Counted from the first letter of the stretch, positions 1 to 9,406 are shown. The stretch: 39,010 bases of DNA from Pseudomonadota bacterium (GCA_018241185.1 JAFEEH010000206.1:1-39010); one strand, 5' to 3'. Numbers and translations are program-made. Notes: generated from the sequence alone by a model not told the origin.

Positions 1-1
1 C

Positions 2-544
2 CTCATGGTGGCACTCAAGCCATGGGTGTCTCAGGTGCCGGTGGCGGCGCTGGTCGCAGTCATGGTGATGGTGTCGGCATCGACCTTCGACTGGGGTTCG
101 CTGCGGAACGTGGTCACGCACCCCCGGTTGTCGAGTGCCGTCATGCTCGCCACCGTGGCCGTGACGGTGTCGACCGACAACCTGGCGGCGGGCGTGGCAG
201 TCGGCGTGCTGCTCAGCGGCGTTTTCTTCGCCGCCAAGGTGGCGAAGCTGATGGAGGTCACGGCGGAGGACGACCAGACTGCAGGCGCCCGGATCTATGC
301 CGTGCGCGGCCAGGTTTTCTTCGCCTCGGCGGACGTGCTGGTCGACGCCTTCGACTTCCGCAACGTCGAGAGTCGCCCCGTGGTCATCGACGTCACGGCG
401 GCGCATTTCTGGGATGTCACGGCGGTGGCCGCGCTGCACAAGGTCGTCGCGCGGCTGCGCAGCCACGGCAGCAGCGTCGAGGTGGTGGGCCTGAACGCCC
501 ACAGCCTCGGGCTGATGCAGCGAATGGACGTCACGCTCCCCTGA
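2..544 (+). CDS. SulP-family anion transporter, C-terminal part (5' truncated by window edge)
   Basis: This is the 3' end of a gene that begins before the window; the frame is open from base 2 to the TGA at 542-544. The first ~75 residues hold hydrophobic stretches that look like the last membrane helices of a SulP sulfate/bicarbonate-type permease. From about residue 95 the chain reads as a cytoplasmic STAS domain, with alternating strands and helices such as VIDVTAAHFWDVTAVAALHKV. In SulP proteins the C-terminal STAS domain follows the transport core directly, which fits. The substrate cannot be told from this part. The ATG at base 5 is internal, not a start. Confidence 0.8.
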   Translation, partial: LMVALKPWVSQVPVAALVAVMVMVSASTFDWGSLRNVVTHPRLSSAVMLATVAVTVSTDNLAAGVAVGVLLSGVFFAAKVAKLMEVTAEDDQTAGARIYAVRGQVFFASADVLVDAFDFRNVESRPVVIDVTAAHFWDVTAVAALHKVVARLRSHGSSVEVVGLNAHSLGLMQRMDVTLP

Positions 545-575
545 CGTCAGCGCCGCGAGCCCGGCGCGGGGCGCC

Positions 576-653
576 TCAGAAAACGCCGAACAGCTTGAGC
601 AGGATGATGACGCTGATGGGCACGCCGAGCAGCCAGAGGATGATGGACTTCAT
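576..653 (-). CDS. Tiny 25-residue hydrophobic membrane peptide
   Basis: A 26-codon frame encodes a peptide starting MKSIILWLLGVP and ending LLKLFGVF. It is almost entirely hydrophobic apart from two lysines, with a glycine-proline kink at residues 10-12: a single short transmembrane helix. A clear Shine-Dalgarno sequence (GGAG, six bases before the ATG) supports translation from 653. An in-frame extension upstream would run through repeat sequence and lacks such a site, so it was rejected. I recall similar very short membrane peptides in Burkholderiales annotated only as hypothetical; function is unknown. It is convergent with the SulP gene and stands alone. Confidence 0.6.
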   Translation of the reverse strand: MKSIILWLLGVPISVIILLKLFGVF

Positions 654-776
654 GTGGGTCTCCGTGGGTGAAAGAAGTGAGAGGCATGATCGGCAGCACC
701 GCCTGCACGGGCGTGCCGGCGTGCACAGGCTGGCCCCGTAGGAGCGCCCGCCGCGTCGATGCGGGCCCGCACCCTT

Positions 777-830
777 GCTACGAAAAACATAGCTGCTTGC
801 GCAAGCAGGACGGGCGCTGCAGCCCGAAAT
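777..830 (+). repeat. Dispersed two-hairpin repeat, copy A
   Basis: One copy of a short repeat found several times in this window. It starts with a small hairpin of the form GCTA(T)-N-ATAGC, continues CTGCTTGCGC and then GGACGGGCGCTGCAG, and ends in a CCGA/T-rich tail. This copy lies between the 25-residue peptide gene and the gapA terminator and interrupts no gene. The same block is present in reverse orientation at 24605-24658 and 35788-35846. Confidence 0.75.
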
Positions 831-880
831 GATCTGAAAGTGCCGCTGCCTCAAGGCAGACCATTGCCACAGCGCCGATG

Positions 881-906
881 AAAAAAAACGCGCCCGAAGG
901 CGCGTT
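881..906 (-). terminator. Intrinsic terminator of gapA
   Basis: Read on the minus strand, an 8-bp perfect stem AACGCGCC/GGCGCGTT closes a TTCG tetraloop and is followed by a run of Ts (A881-A888 on the plus strand). It lies 24 bp after the gapA stop codon. This is a classic Rho-independent terminator. Confidence 0.9.
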
Positions 907-929
907 CATGGTCAGCGAGGCGCCGCTGG

Positions 930-1943
<1,014 letters not shown>

Positions 1944-1975
1944 TCAGTTTGAAAACCTAAATGCGGGAGCGGGCA

Positions 1976-2080
1976 GCCGAACGCAGAGGTCGCCAAGGAT
2001 TCGCAGAGGACGCAGAAAAAACCTTTTCATGGCTGTTCTTCTGCGCCCTCTGCGTGATCTCTGCGTCCTCCGCGTTCGGC
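1976..2080. repeat. 105-bp imperfect palindrome between tktA and gapA
   Basis: Two 43-bp arms (1976-2018 and 2038-2080) are imperfect reverse complements around a 19-bp centre. Each arm is built from repeats of a CGCAGAGG-like unit (GCCGAACGCAGAGG, CGCAGAGGACGCAG), so the element is repetitive within each arm too. It could fold into one long hairpin in either transcript. The outer end begins 17 bp after the tktA stop. It looks like a REP/MITE-like dispersed element that could serve as a terminator or mRNA stabiliser; no transposase is present. Confidence 0.75.
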
Positions 2081-2096
2081 TGTCCGTATTCGGATG

Positions 2097-4196
2097 TCAA
2101 GCCAGCACCGCCTCCACCGTCGCCGCGACGTTCTCGGGCGTGAAGCCGAAGTGCTTGAACAGCACGGGCGCGGGCGCCGACTCGCCGTACGTGTCGATGC
2201 CGACCACGGCCGACACGCCGTACTTCCACCAGCCGCCGGTGCAGCCCATCTCGACGGCGATGCGCGGGATCTTCTTCGGCAGCACGGCCTTCTTGTAGCC
2301 GACGTCCTGGCGGTCGAAGGTGGTGGTCGAAGGCATCGACACCACGCGCACCGCGATCTTCCTGGCGGCCAGCAGCTTCTGCGCGGCCAGGGCCAGCGGC
2401 ACTTCGGAGCCGGTGGCGATGATGATGGCGGCCGTCTTCTTGCTCTTGAGGCCCACGGCCTCGGGCTCGGCCAGCACGTAGGCGCCCTTGGCGATGTCGC
2501 TCAGGTCGGTCTTGGGCGAGTAGGCGATGTTCTGGCGCGAGAGCAGCAGCGCGGTGGGACGCGACTGGTTCTGCAGCGCGACGGCCCACGCCACGGCGGT
2601 CTCGGCCGTGTCCGACGGGCGCCACACATCCAGGTTGGGGATCAGGCGCAGCGAGGCGGCGTGCTCGATCGACTGGTGCGTCGGGCCGTCCTCGCCCAGG
2701 CCGATGGAGTCGTGCGTGAAGACGTGGATCACGCGGCGCTTCATCAGCGCGGCCATGCGGATCGCGTTGCGGCTGTAGTCGCTGAAGGTCAGGAAGGTGC
2801 CGCCGTAGGGGATGTAGCCGCCATGCAGCGCGATGCCGTTCATGATGGCGGCCATGCCGAACTCGCGCACCCCGTAGTTGATGTGGCGGCCGATGACGCC
2901 CTGCGGCGTTTCGGCGGCCGCGTCGGGCTTGGACTCGTCCTCGGCACCGTGCTTGGGCTCCACCGCCGGCACGTTCATGACCACGGCGCCGGTCCTGGCG
3001 TCGAAGCGCAGGGCGGCGGTGCTCTTGGTGTTGGTGAGGTTGGAGCCGGTGAGGTCGGCGCTGCCGCCGAGCATCTCGGGCAGGGCCGCGGTGAAGGCCT
3101 CGAGCGCGAGCTGGCTGGCCTTGCGGCTGGCGACGGTCTCGCCCTTGGCGTGGGCCGCCACGATGGTGTCGAAGGCCACTTGGTGGAAATCGGCGGGCAG
3201 CTCCCCCTTCATGCGGCGCGTGAACTCGTCGGCCAGCTTCGGGTAGGCGGCGATGTAGGCGGCGAAACGGTCGTCCCATTCGCCTTCGACCTTCGCACCC
3301 GCGGCACGGTGGTTCCAGTCGTCGTAGACGGCCTGCGGCACGACGAAGGGCGGCTCGGTCCAGCCGAGGGCTTCGCGCGTGAGCTTGATCTCGTCCGGGC
3401 CCAGCGCCTCGCCGTGGGCCTTGGCCGTGCCGGCGCGGTTGGGGCTGCCCTTGCCGATCGTGGTCTTGCAGATGATCAGCGTCGGCTTGTCTTCGGACTT
3501 CTTCGCCTTGGCGATGGCGTCCGAGACGGCCTTGACGCTGTTGCCGTCGATCGGGCCGATCACGTTCCACTCGTAGGCCTTGAAGCGCTCGGCGGTGTGA
3601 TCGATGAACCACGGCTTGACCTGGCCGTCGATGCTGATGCCGTTGTCGTCGTACAGGGCGACCAGCTTGTTGAGCTTCCAGGCGCCGGCCAGGGCGCAGG
3701 CCTCGTGGCTGATGCCTTCCATCAGGCAACCGTCGCCCAGGAAGGCGTAGGTGTGATGGTCGACGATGGCATGGCCCGGGCGGTTGAACTCGGCGGCCAG
3801 CAGCTTCTCGGCCAGCGCGAAGCCCACGGCGTTGGTGATGCCCTGGCCCAGCGGGCCGGTAGTGGTTTCCACGCCGGGGGTGACGTCCACTTCCGGATGG
3901 CCGGCCGTCTTGCTGTGCAGCTGGCGGAAGTTCTTGATCTCGTCGATGGGCAGGTCGTAGCCCGTGAGGTGCAGCACCGCGTACTGCAGCATGGACGCGT
4001 GGCCGTTCGACAGGATGAAGCGGTCGCGGTCGAACCAGTGTGGGTTGGCCGGGTTGTAGCGCAGGTGCTCGCCCCACAGTGCGACGGCCATCTCGGCCAT
4101 GCCCATCGGCGCGCCGGGGTGGCCGGAGTTGGCTTGTTGAACGGCGTCCATTGCCAACGCGCGGATCGCGTTGGCCATCAAGGCTTGGTTGGCCAT
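2097..4196 (-). CDS. tktA: Transketolase
   Basis: 699 residues. It moves two-carbon ketol units between sugar phosphates in the pentose phosphate or Calvin pathways, using thiamine diphosphate and a divalent cation. Active-site histidines sit at the E. coli TktA positions (His26 in SGHPG, His66 in SNGH, His100 in AGHPE). The cofactor motif is GDGCLMEG at ~154-161, ending at DDN (183-185). A 30-odd residue charged/Ala-rich insertion near 400-435 makes it longer than E. coli TktA (663). The start was set at [14 protein letters not shown] because residues further upstream are Pro/Arg-rich and unlike the family; no strong ribosome site is visible. gapA lies downstream on the same strand. Confidence 0.96.
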   Translation of the reverse strand: MANQALMANAIRALAMDAVQQANSGHPGAPMGMAEMAVALWGEHLRYNPANPHWFDRDRFILSNGHASMLQYAVLHLTGYDLPIDEIKNFRQLHSKTAGHPEVDVTPGVETTTGPLGQGITNAVGFALAEKLLAAEFNRPGHAIVDHHTYAFLGDGCLMEGISHEACALAGAWKLNKLVALYDDNGISIDGQVKPWFIDHTAERFKAYEWNVIGPIDGNSVKAVSDAIAKAKKSEDKPTLIICKTTIGKGSPNRAGTAKAHGEALGPDEIKLTREALGWTEPPFVVPQAVYDDWNHRAAGAKVEGEWDDRFAAYIAAYPKLADEFTRRMKGELPADFHQVAFDTIVAAHAKGETVASRKASQLALEAFTAALPEMLGGSADLTGSNLTNTKSTAALRFDARTGAVVMNVPAVEPKHGAEDESKPDAAAETPQGVIGRHINYGVREFGMAAIMNGIALHGGYIPYGGTFLTFSDYSRNAIRMAALMKRRVIHVFTHDSIGLGEDGPTHQSIEHAASLRLIPNLDVWRPSDTAETAVAWAVALQNQSRPTALLLSRQNIAYSPKTDLSDIAKGAYVLAEPEAVGLKSKKTAAIIIATGSEVPLALAAQKLLAARKIAVRVVSMPSTTTFDRQDVGYKKAVLPKKIPRIAVEMGCTGGWWKYGVSAVVGIDTYGESAPAPVLFKHFGFTPENVAATVEAVLA

Positions 4197-4234
4197 CGGG
4201 GGCTTTCGGGGGAGGGAAGGGGGAGGAGCCCGCG

Positions 4235-4240
4235 ATTTTA
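4235..4240 (-). promoter_or_regulatory. Candidate -10 box for tktA
   Basis: Minus-strand TAAAAT, 38 bp upstream of the tktA ATG, in an otherwise very GC-rich stretch. No convincing -35 box was found 17 bp further upstream, so the call rests on the AT-rich hexamer alone. Confidence 0.35.
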
Positions 4241-4345
4241 GCGAGCGGGGCTCCGGGGGCCGGGTGGCCGTGCCCCCGACCCTGCGGTCCATGGCGCCTC
4301 TAAGATGCGCAACACAAACTCACAACAGGTTTCAGGGGGATGTCC

Positions 4346-6016
4346 ATGCGAACACGAATTCGCGCGCTGGCTTGCGCGCTCGGGATGGGGCTGATCGCCG
4401 GCTGCGGTGGCGGAGGAGGAGGAGGAGGCGGCGGCGGGTTCTTCCTGCCGGTTGCGAATGGTGGCGGCACCCCGGCCGCGCCCACCCCACCCACTCGACC
4501 CACTTCGCCCGCCACACCGGGCACGCCGGGCACGCCGGGCACGCCGGGCGCCCCCGACACACCCGCCACGCCCGCGTCGCGCCAGGCCACGCTGCAAGGC
4601 CGGGTCACCCTCGCCGGCACACCCGTCGCCAGCGCCCAGGTGCAGGCCGGCGGCCAGGCGGCCAGTACGGATGCCGAGGGCCGCTACCGCATCGACTTCG
4701 CCGACCCGTCCGCCTCGGTCGTCGTGCTGGTCAAGTCGGCCGGCCGGCTGACGATGGCGAAGCACGCGGGGCTGGCGCCCGGGCAGGCCACCACGCTGGA
4801 CATCGCGCTCCAGGCGGCGGACGTGCAGCGCAGCTTCCGCGCGGCCGATGGCGTGATCGCCGTGGTCAACGGCGCGGTGATCGACATTCCCTCGGATGCG
4901 GTCCAGGACGCGTCGGGCACCGCGTACGGCGGCGCGGTGCAGCTGGTGGCCAGCTATCGCAACCCGACCACGGCCGCCGGCGTGGATGCCTTCCCGCAGC
5001 CCTACGAAGGCGAGGCCGGCAGCACGCGATTCAACCTGCAGACCGTCGGCGTGATCGAGGCCACGCTCGCCACGCCCGACGGCCAGCCGCTGCAACTGCG
5101 CAAGGCGGCCACCCTGGTCTATCCGGGCGTGAGCACGATCGACAGGGGGACGGCCAGCATCCCGCTGTGGTACTACGACGAAACGCGCGGGCTGTGGGTC
5201 CGCGAAGGCGAGGCTGCCCGGCAGTCGGACGGCAGCTACCTGGGCCAGGTCTCGCACTTCACCGCCTGGAACCTGGACGTGCCCTGGGGCAACGGCTACA
5301 CGGGCATCACGCTCCACTACTGCATCAGGTTGCAGGACAGCGCCGCGAGCCGCTACGGCATCGGCGTGAGCGTCACTGGCGCCGGCTACAGCTTCAGGCT
5401 CTCGACGCAGCCGCTGTCGGCAGGCCAGCACACGTTCCTGAACCTGCCCGCGAACACCCCGCTCGCGCTGACCTTCTCCGACCAGGGCAACGGCACCGTG
5501 CAGACGCGGCTGCTCCCGCCGCTGGCACCGGGCGAAACGACATCGTTGTCCGATTGCGTGGAACTGTTGGGCACCGCCGACGACGTGCCCCCGCCGCCGC
5601 CCCCACCGCCGGTGCCGGTGCCCGCGGATACGCCGGTCAACTTGCTGCAGGGCTCGCTCATCGGCGGCTGGGGCTACTGGGCGGGCGACGGCGGCGAGAC
5701 GGGCTGGATCAGCCAGTTGAACGCCGATGCCACAGGCGCGATCACGGGCGAGGGCGGGTTCAACGCGGCGGAAGAATCGATGGCCTCCCTCACCGGCCAG
5801 ATGGCCGTCGGCGGCTATTTCACGCTGACGGCGACCCGCACGCCGGGCGGCAATGCCCCGCCCTACGGGCCCATCCTGTTCACCGGGCGCGTGTATGTCG
5901 ATCCGGTCACCGGGGGCCGGCTCATCCAGGGCGTGTGGTCCTATGTCAGCCCGCCCGCGGGCGTCAGCACGCCCCCGAATGCGCGTTTTGCCAGCGAAGT
6001 GGCACAACCCGCCTGA
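4346..6016 (+). CDS. Pro/Gly-rich lipoprotein with carboxypeptidase-regulatory-like domain
   Basis: 556 residues. A type II signal peptide ends in LIAGC, with lipidated Cys20 followed by an 11-glycine run and a Pro/Thr linker containing TPG repeats. Residues ~80-150 resemble a carboxypeptidase-regulatory-like Ig fold (QATLQGRVTLAGTPVASAQV). Next comes a conserved region with IPLWYYDETRGLWVREGE and SHFTAWNLD, typical of bacterial surface proteins carrying such folds. A polyproline linker (~410-420) leads to a C-terminal beta-rich domain. Start: ATG 4346 has a GGGGG run six bases upstream, whereas ATG 4340 lies right against it. It is divergent from tktA. Ligand and role are unknown. Confidence 0.8.
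   Translation: MRTRIRALACALGMGLIAGCGGGGGGGGGGGFFLPVANGGGTPAAPTPPTRPTSPATPGTPGTPGTPGAPDTPATPASRQATLQGRVTLAGTPVASAQVQAGGQAASTDAEGRYRIDFADPSASVVVLVKSAGRLTMAKHAGLAPGQATTLDIALQAADVQRSFRAADGVIAVVNGAVIDIPSDAVQDASGTAYGGAVQLVASYRNPTTAAGVDAFPQPYEGEAGSTRFNLQTVGVIEATLATPDGQPLQLRKAATLVYPGVSTIDRGTASIPLWYYDETRGLWVREGEAARQSDGSYLGQVSHFTAWNLDVPWGNGYTGITLHYCIRLQDSAASRYGIGVSVTGAGYSFRLSTQPLSAGQHTFLNLPANTPLALTFSDQGNGTVQTRLLPPLAPGETTSLSDCVELLGTADDVPPPPPPPPVPVPADTPVNLLQGSLIGGWGYWAGDGGETGWISQLNADATGAITGEGGFNAAEESMASLTGQMAVGGYFTLTATRTPGGNAPPYGPILFTGRVYVDPVTGGRLIQGVWSYVSPPAGVSTPPNARFASEVAQPA
4513..4548 (+). repeat. 9-bp tandem repeat (4 units) in lipoprotein linker
   Basis: Four consecutive 9-bp units, the last three identical (CACGCCGGG), encode the (Thr-Pro-Gly)n part of the linker. 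Unit loss or gain would keep the frame and change linker length. Confidence 0.8.
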
Positions 6017-6040
6017 ACGCGGGCGTGCGCCACGGGCTGC

Positions 6041-6046
6041 TAGAGT
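6041..6046 (+). promoter_or_regulatory. Candidate -10 box of speH (possible leaderless start)
   Basis: TAGAGT lies only seven bases before the speH ATG, so transcription from it would begin at or next to the start codon. No good -35 box or Shine-Dalgarno sequence is visible. Confidence 0.35.
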
Positions 6047-6053
6047 CCGCGGC

Positions 6054-6443
6054 ATGCAGGGCCTGCACCTCACCGCCGACCTCCACGACTGCCAGTGCCA
6101 GCCGCACTGGTTCGTCGATGCCGAGGCGCTCGGCGCCCGCTGCGTGGCCGCGGTGCGCCACGCGGGCCTGCAGTCCGTGGGCCAGCTCTTCCATCGCTTT
6201 CCCGACACGGCCGAGGGCCCGGGCGGCGTGACGGCGACGGTGCTGCTGGCCGAGTCGCACCTGTGCGTGCATACCTGGCCGGAGCGCCGCGCCGTGACGC
6301 TGGACGTCTACGTGTGCAACTTCGGCGGCGACCATTCCGACAAGGCGCGCCAGTTGCTCGATGCGCTGGTGGCGCTGTTCGCACCGCGCGAGGCGGTGCG
6401 CCAGTCCCTGCAGCGCGGCCGGGCCCCTGCGCATGCCGACTGA
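6054..6443 (+). CDS. speH: S-adenosylmethionine decarboxylase proenzyme (class 1B, SpeH type)
   Basis: 129 residues, the length of the small pyruvoyl-dependent AdoMet decarboxylases. It makes decarboxylated AdoMet, the aminopropyl donor for spermidine synthesis. The self-cleavage site is Glu67-Ser68 in LLAESHLCVHTWPE, where Ser68 would become the pyruvoyl group. His73 and Cys88 match Ser63/His68/Cys83 of the Thermotoga enzyme with a constant offset of five. The ATG at 6054 starts the conserved LHLTADLHDC; no Shine-Dalgarno is seen but a TAGAGT hexamer lies seven bases upstream. It overlaps the next gene by 11 bp. A candidate partner enzyme, an aminopropyltransferase homologue, lies at 21.1-22.7 kb. 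Confidence 0.92.
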   Translation: MQGLHLTADLHDCQCQPHWFVDAEALGARCVAAVRHAGLQSVGQLFHRFPDTAEGPGGVTATVLLAESHLCVHTWPERRAVTLDVYVCNFGGDHSDKARQLLDALVALFAPREAVRQSLQRGRAPAHAD

Positions 6444-7179
6444 AGGCGTGCGCGCCGGCGCCATGCTGCTGGCCGCCGGCCGCGGCGAGCGCATGCGGCC
6501 GTTGACCGACCACACACCCAAGCCGCTGCTGCCGGTATGCGGCAAACCGCTGATGCAGTGGCCCATGGAAGCGATGGCGGCCGGCGGCGTCACGCGGCTG
6601 GTGGTCAACACGGCCTGGCTGGGCGAGCAGATTTCGAGCCATTTCGGCCCGCAGGCCGCATGGGGCGGGCGCGAGGCGCTATCAATTTCATACTCAGACG
6701 AAGGCCGTGACTTCGGCGGCGCACTGGAGACGGCCGGCGGCATCGTGCGGGCCCTGCCCCTGCTCGACGAGGTGTTCTGGGTGGCGGCCGGCGACGTGTT
6801 CGCGCCTGACTTTCGCTTCGCGCCCGAGGCGCTGGCGCGCTTCCGTGCCGGCGACGCGCTGGCCCACCTGTGGCTGGTGCCCAATCCTGCGCACAACCCG
6901 AAGGGCGACTTCGGCCTGGGCGAGGATGGCCGCGCGCGCAACGTGCCGGCCGATGCCGGCGTGCCGCGCCACACCTTCTCGACCATCGGCCTGTACCGCG
7001 CCGCGCTGTTCGCGCCGCCCTACTGCAGCATTCCGTCCGGCAACCCGGAGGGCGTCAAGGCGGCGCTGGCGCCGATCCTGCGGGCCGCCATGGACGACGG
7101 TCGCGTCACGGCCGAGCTTTACACGGGCGGCTGGACGGACGTCGGTACGCCGGAGCGACTGGCGCAGCTCCAGCGCTGA
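6433..7179 (+). CDS. murU: MurU-like nucleotidyltransferase (N-acetylmuramate-1-phosphate uridylyltransferase)
   Basis: 248 residues. The N-terminus has the sugar-nucleotidyltransferase signature AMLLAAGRGERMRPLT followed by PKPLLPVCGKPL. The order of later motifs (NTAWLGEQI, LETAGGI, GDVFAPDF, NPKGDFGL, FSTIGLY, GGWTDVGTPERL) follows Pseudomonas MurU closely. MurU turns MurNAc-1-phosphate plus UTP into UDP-MurNAc in peptidoglycan recycling. Its usual partner AmgK is encoded at 34.7 kb, not next door. The start at 6433 overlaps speH by 11 bp; ATG 6463 is an alternative. Residues ~78-86 are encoded by what looks like half of the dispersed repeat. A related hexose-phosphate nucleotidyltransferase cannot be excluded. 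Confidence 0.75.
   Translation: MPTEGVRAGAMLLAAGRGERMRPLTDHTPKPLLPVCGKPLMQWPMEAMAAGGVTRLVVNTAWLGEQISSHFGPQAAWGGREALSISYSDEGRDFGGALETAGGIVRALPLLDEVFWVAAGDVFAPDFRFAPEALARFRAGDALAHLWLVPNPAHNPKGDFGLGEDGRARNVPADAGVPRHTFSTIGLYRAALFAPPYCSIPSGNPEGVKAALAPILRAAMDDGRVTAELYTGGWTDVGTPERLAQLQR
6665..6692 (-). repeat. Fragment of dispersed two-hairpin repeat inside murU (copy F)
   Basis: The 28 bases match the GCGGGCGCGAG(C)CGCTATC...CATA half of the copy at 24629-24655 with few differences, including a GCTAT...ATA half-hairpin. They are read in frame by murU (GGREALSISY). The match is short, so chance or convergence remains possible. Confidence 0.4.
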
Positions 7180-7212
7180 GCACATACCCGGCAGCGATGC
7201 GCCGCCGATGGC

Positions 7213-9279
7213 TCAGGGCACGTTGGCCGAGCCCAACTGGAACGGGCCGCCGGGCAGACTGAACGCACCGCCGTACTCGAACGGATCGTTGTTGGAACTG
7301 CCCATGCCACAGCCGTTGGGCGGCCCACACGGGGTGCCAGGATAGTTGTGCAGGATCACGGGCCCATAACGAAAGTTGTGCAGCGCGCGGCCACCGTAGT
7401 CGGCCACCGACACCACATACGACTCGGAGGTGTGGTTGTCCGTATCTTCTGCCGCGATCGGGTCCTTGAGCCGGCTGTCCTGCAGCGTGCGCACGACCGA
7501 GCCGCTGTTGCCGTCGCTCGCAAAGCGGATCCATTGCAGTCGGCGGTCGCCGCGCGAGGTCACGATGATGTCGCGCGTGACATCAAGACCGATTGCGTTG
7601 CCCGCCTTCACCTTGGTCAACGCGATGCCTGTCGGGTTGCGCCCCACGCCAACACTGCCCACTTCGGCGATGCTCGACGCCGACGCGGTCCCCGTCGCCG
7701 GATAGTCGCCCAGGTTGAAGATGTGCAGTTGCCCATCCTGCGTCGCGACCCAGGCGCGCCGGTTGGCACCCCACGCATAGGTCCTCACCGCGGTGGGACG
7801 GTTGGCCATCGCGACGGTCTTGATCACCGTCGGCATCTGCTGCGGTGCCGCACTGAAGGTGCGTGGCCATTGCGAATCGGCGCTGCCCAGGGTTGTCGTG
7901 ACGCTGAAGTCCGCATCGCTGCCGAAATACATCGACTGGTAATAGCTGAACAGCGGCCGGAGGTCGATGAAGGCCACTTTCTGTTCGGACTTGGAGGTAA
8001 CGACAGCCACGCCAGACTTGGCATAGGTGTTGTAGTTGCGCCCGCCCGACTTGAACGTCGCCCGATTGGCCGCGCTGCTCAGGGGCAGGTCATAGGGCGA
8101 TTCGTAGCCCGGAACGCCGGCGGGCAGGTAGTCGGTGTTGCTGAGCCCGGTGGTGACTGAGATGCCGGTAGGGGCCTGCATGTCACTGGGCAGCGGCACG
8201 TAGCCCAGCACCTTCATGTAGCCGGTGTTGCCGAGGTTGGGCAGGCCCGGGTAGGCCCCACGCCACTCGCCCCAGTAGTTCGATGCACCGGGGTTGCTGA
8301 TCGTGCACCCTTCGCACAGGCCTGCCAGGGCAACGACGGCGATCTCTCCGCGCAGATTGTTCACGTCCCACACCGTGATGAAGGCGAACTCGTTGCTGTT
8401 GGAGATGGCCACCGCCGTCGGCACCTTGCCCGGCGCGAGCTGGGCGGTCGCTTTGTTCGTCGAAGTGTTGGTCTGGGCGGTGCCGATGAAGCCGCTGTCG
8501 AACACCGTCAGGCTGTTCATGCACCAGCCGGGACGACCGGGGCAGCGCGCCACGCCGACAGGGTTGCCGACGGCGGCCCCGGCCTGGCGATAGCTGGCGA
8601 CATTGATGTCGTCGAGGCCGCCGCCGTAGTACACCCACGGCAACTCGGGCCGCTGCGAGAACACTGCGTTGCTGACCGAGCTGATAGACAGCGCGGCCAC
8701 GCCGGCCCGCTGGGCCGGCACATCGGGAATGAACGCGATGTGTCCCAGATTGGACGAATAGCCACCCGCGGAGGCGCTGTTGAACGAGCCCAACTGCCAA
8801 GTGCCACAGAAGGCGGGATCGCAGGCGCGCGTACCACCGTTGCGATCGGACACGAAGGCGTTGTCGGTGCGCTTGAACCAGGTAGGCAGGCCACTGTCGC
8901 TGGTCGTGCCGTATTCGGTCGGAGACGGGCCATAGCGGTAGGCGATGCCGGCGGCCTTGCCCATGTTCGCGGCCACACTGCGGTACGCGGCAGCGTCGAC
9001 CGACGTTGTGCCTCCGGTCACCGGGTCGGCCCCGCCGGGGGCGGGCGCAGCACCGCCTGATCCTGATCCTGATCCGGTGCCCGAGCCCGTCGACGGCGTG
9101 GTCGGCGCGCTGCCGCTTCCGCCACCGGCGGACGTGCCCGAACCCGAAGGCGCGCCTGCACCGGCGAGGGCTGCCAAGCCGATTCCGCCACCGCCGCCAC
9201 CTCCACCGCCACCGCCACCACAGGCCGTCAGGATCATGCCCGCCACGACCAGGGCCCCTCCAAGCGTTATTACTTTCAT
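7213..9279 (-). CDS. Cys-rich lipoprotein of unknown function, paralogue 1
   Basis: 688 residues. A lipoprotein signal peptide ends LTAC (Cys20), followed by about twelve glycines and a long Gly/Ser/Pro/Thr linker to ~residue 90. The folded part holds four Cys pairs: CDPAFC, CPGRPGWC, CEGC and CGPPNGC, probably disulfides outside the cytoplasm. Motifs such as VGRNPTGIAL, RRAWVATQDGQLHIFNLGDYP and VAFIDLRPLF recall the blades of YVTN/NHL-type beta-propellers, but I cannot name a family. It is closely similar along its length to the lipoprotein at 10886-12958. The ATG at 9279 was chosen over TTG 9291 because the paralogue starts at the equivalent residue. It is convergent with murU and divergent from pepP. 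Confidence 0.8.
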   Translation of the reverse strand: MKVITLGGALVVAGMILTACGGGGGGGGGGGGIGLAALAGAGAPSGSGTSAGGGSGSAPTTPSTGSGTGSGSGSGGAAPAPGGADPVTGGTTSVDAAAYRSVAANMGKAAGIAYRYGPSPTEYGTTSDSGLPTWFKRTDNAFVSDRNGGTRACDPAFCGTWQLGSFNSASAGGYSSNLGHIAFIPDVPAQRAGVAALSISSVSNAVFSQRPELPWVYYGGGLDDINVASYRQAGAAVGNPVGVARCPGRPGWCMNSLTVFDSGFIGTAQTNTSTNKATAQLAPGKVPTAVAISNSNEFAFITVWDVNNLRGEIAVVALAGLCEGCTISNPGASNYWGEWRGAYPGLPNLGNTGYMKVLGYVPLPSDMQAPTGISVTTGLSNTDYLPAGVPGYESPYDLPLSSAANRATFKSGGRNYNTYAKSGVAVVTSKSEQKVAFIDLRPLFSYYQSMYFGSDADFSVTTTLGSADSQWPRTFSAAPQQMPTVIKTVAMANRPTAVRTYAWGANRRAWVATQDGQLHIFNLGDYPATGTASASSIAEVGSVGVGRNPTGIALTKVKAGNAIGLDVTRDIIVTSRGDRRLQWIRFASDGNSGSVVRTLQDSRLKDPIAAEDTDNHTSESYVVSVADYGGRALHNFRYGPVILHNYPGTPCGPPNGCGMGSSNNDPFEYGGAFSLPGGPFQLGSANVP

Positions 9280-9394
9280 CCGATTAACCAAAGTTCCAAA
9301 TAACTATTTGTACATTGGACGCTGTCCTACAGGCAAACATCCTTGCAAATCTTTTCCGAGTCGTTGTGGAAATGCGGCCCAGTTGTTACGTACG

Positions 9395-9400
9395 TATAGT
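9395..9400 (+). promoter_or_regulatory. Candidate -10 box of pepP (possible leaderless start)
   Basis: TATAGT ends six bases before the pepP ATG in a relatively AT-rich 127-bp divergent intergenic region shared with paralogue 1. Transcription would start about at the ATG. No -35 box of good quality is seen at 17 bp. Confidence 0.4.
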
Positions 9401-9406
9401 GAGTCC

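Noticed and set aside
2094-4241. 715-codon open frame antisense to transketolase
   Set aside because: It is a shadow of tktA: the product is Gly/Val/Arg/His-rich without any family motif, and the opposite strand encodes a complete enzyme with all active-site residues.
4513-4548. Tandem 9-bp units considered as a CRISPR-like or regulatory array
   Set aside because: They are in frame inside a Pro/Thr/Gly linker of a lipoprotein, without spacers.
8945-9406. In-frame N-terminal extension of pepP by 154 codons
   Set aside because: It runs antisense through the linker of lipoprotein paralogue 1 and the family's N-terminus begins at 9407.
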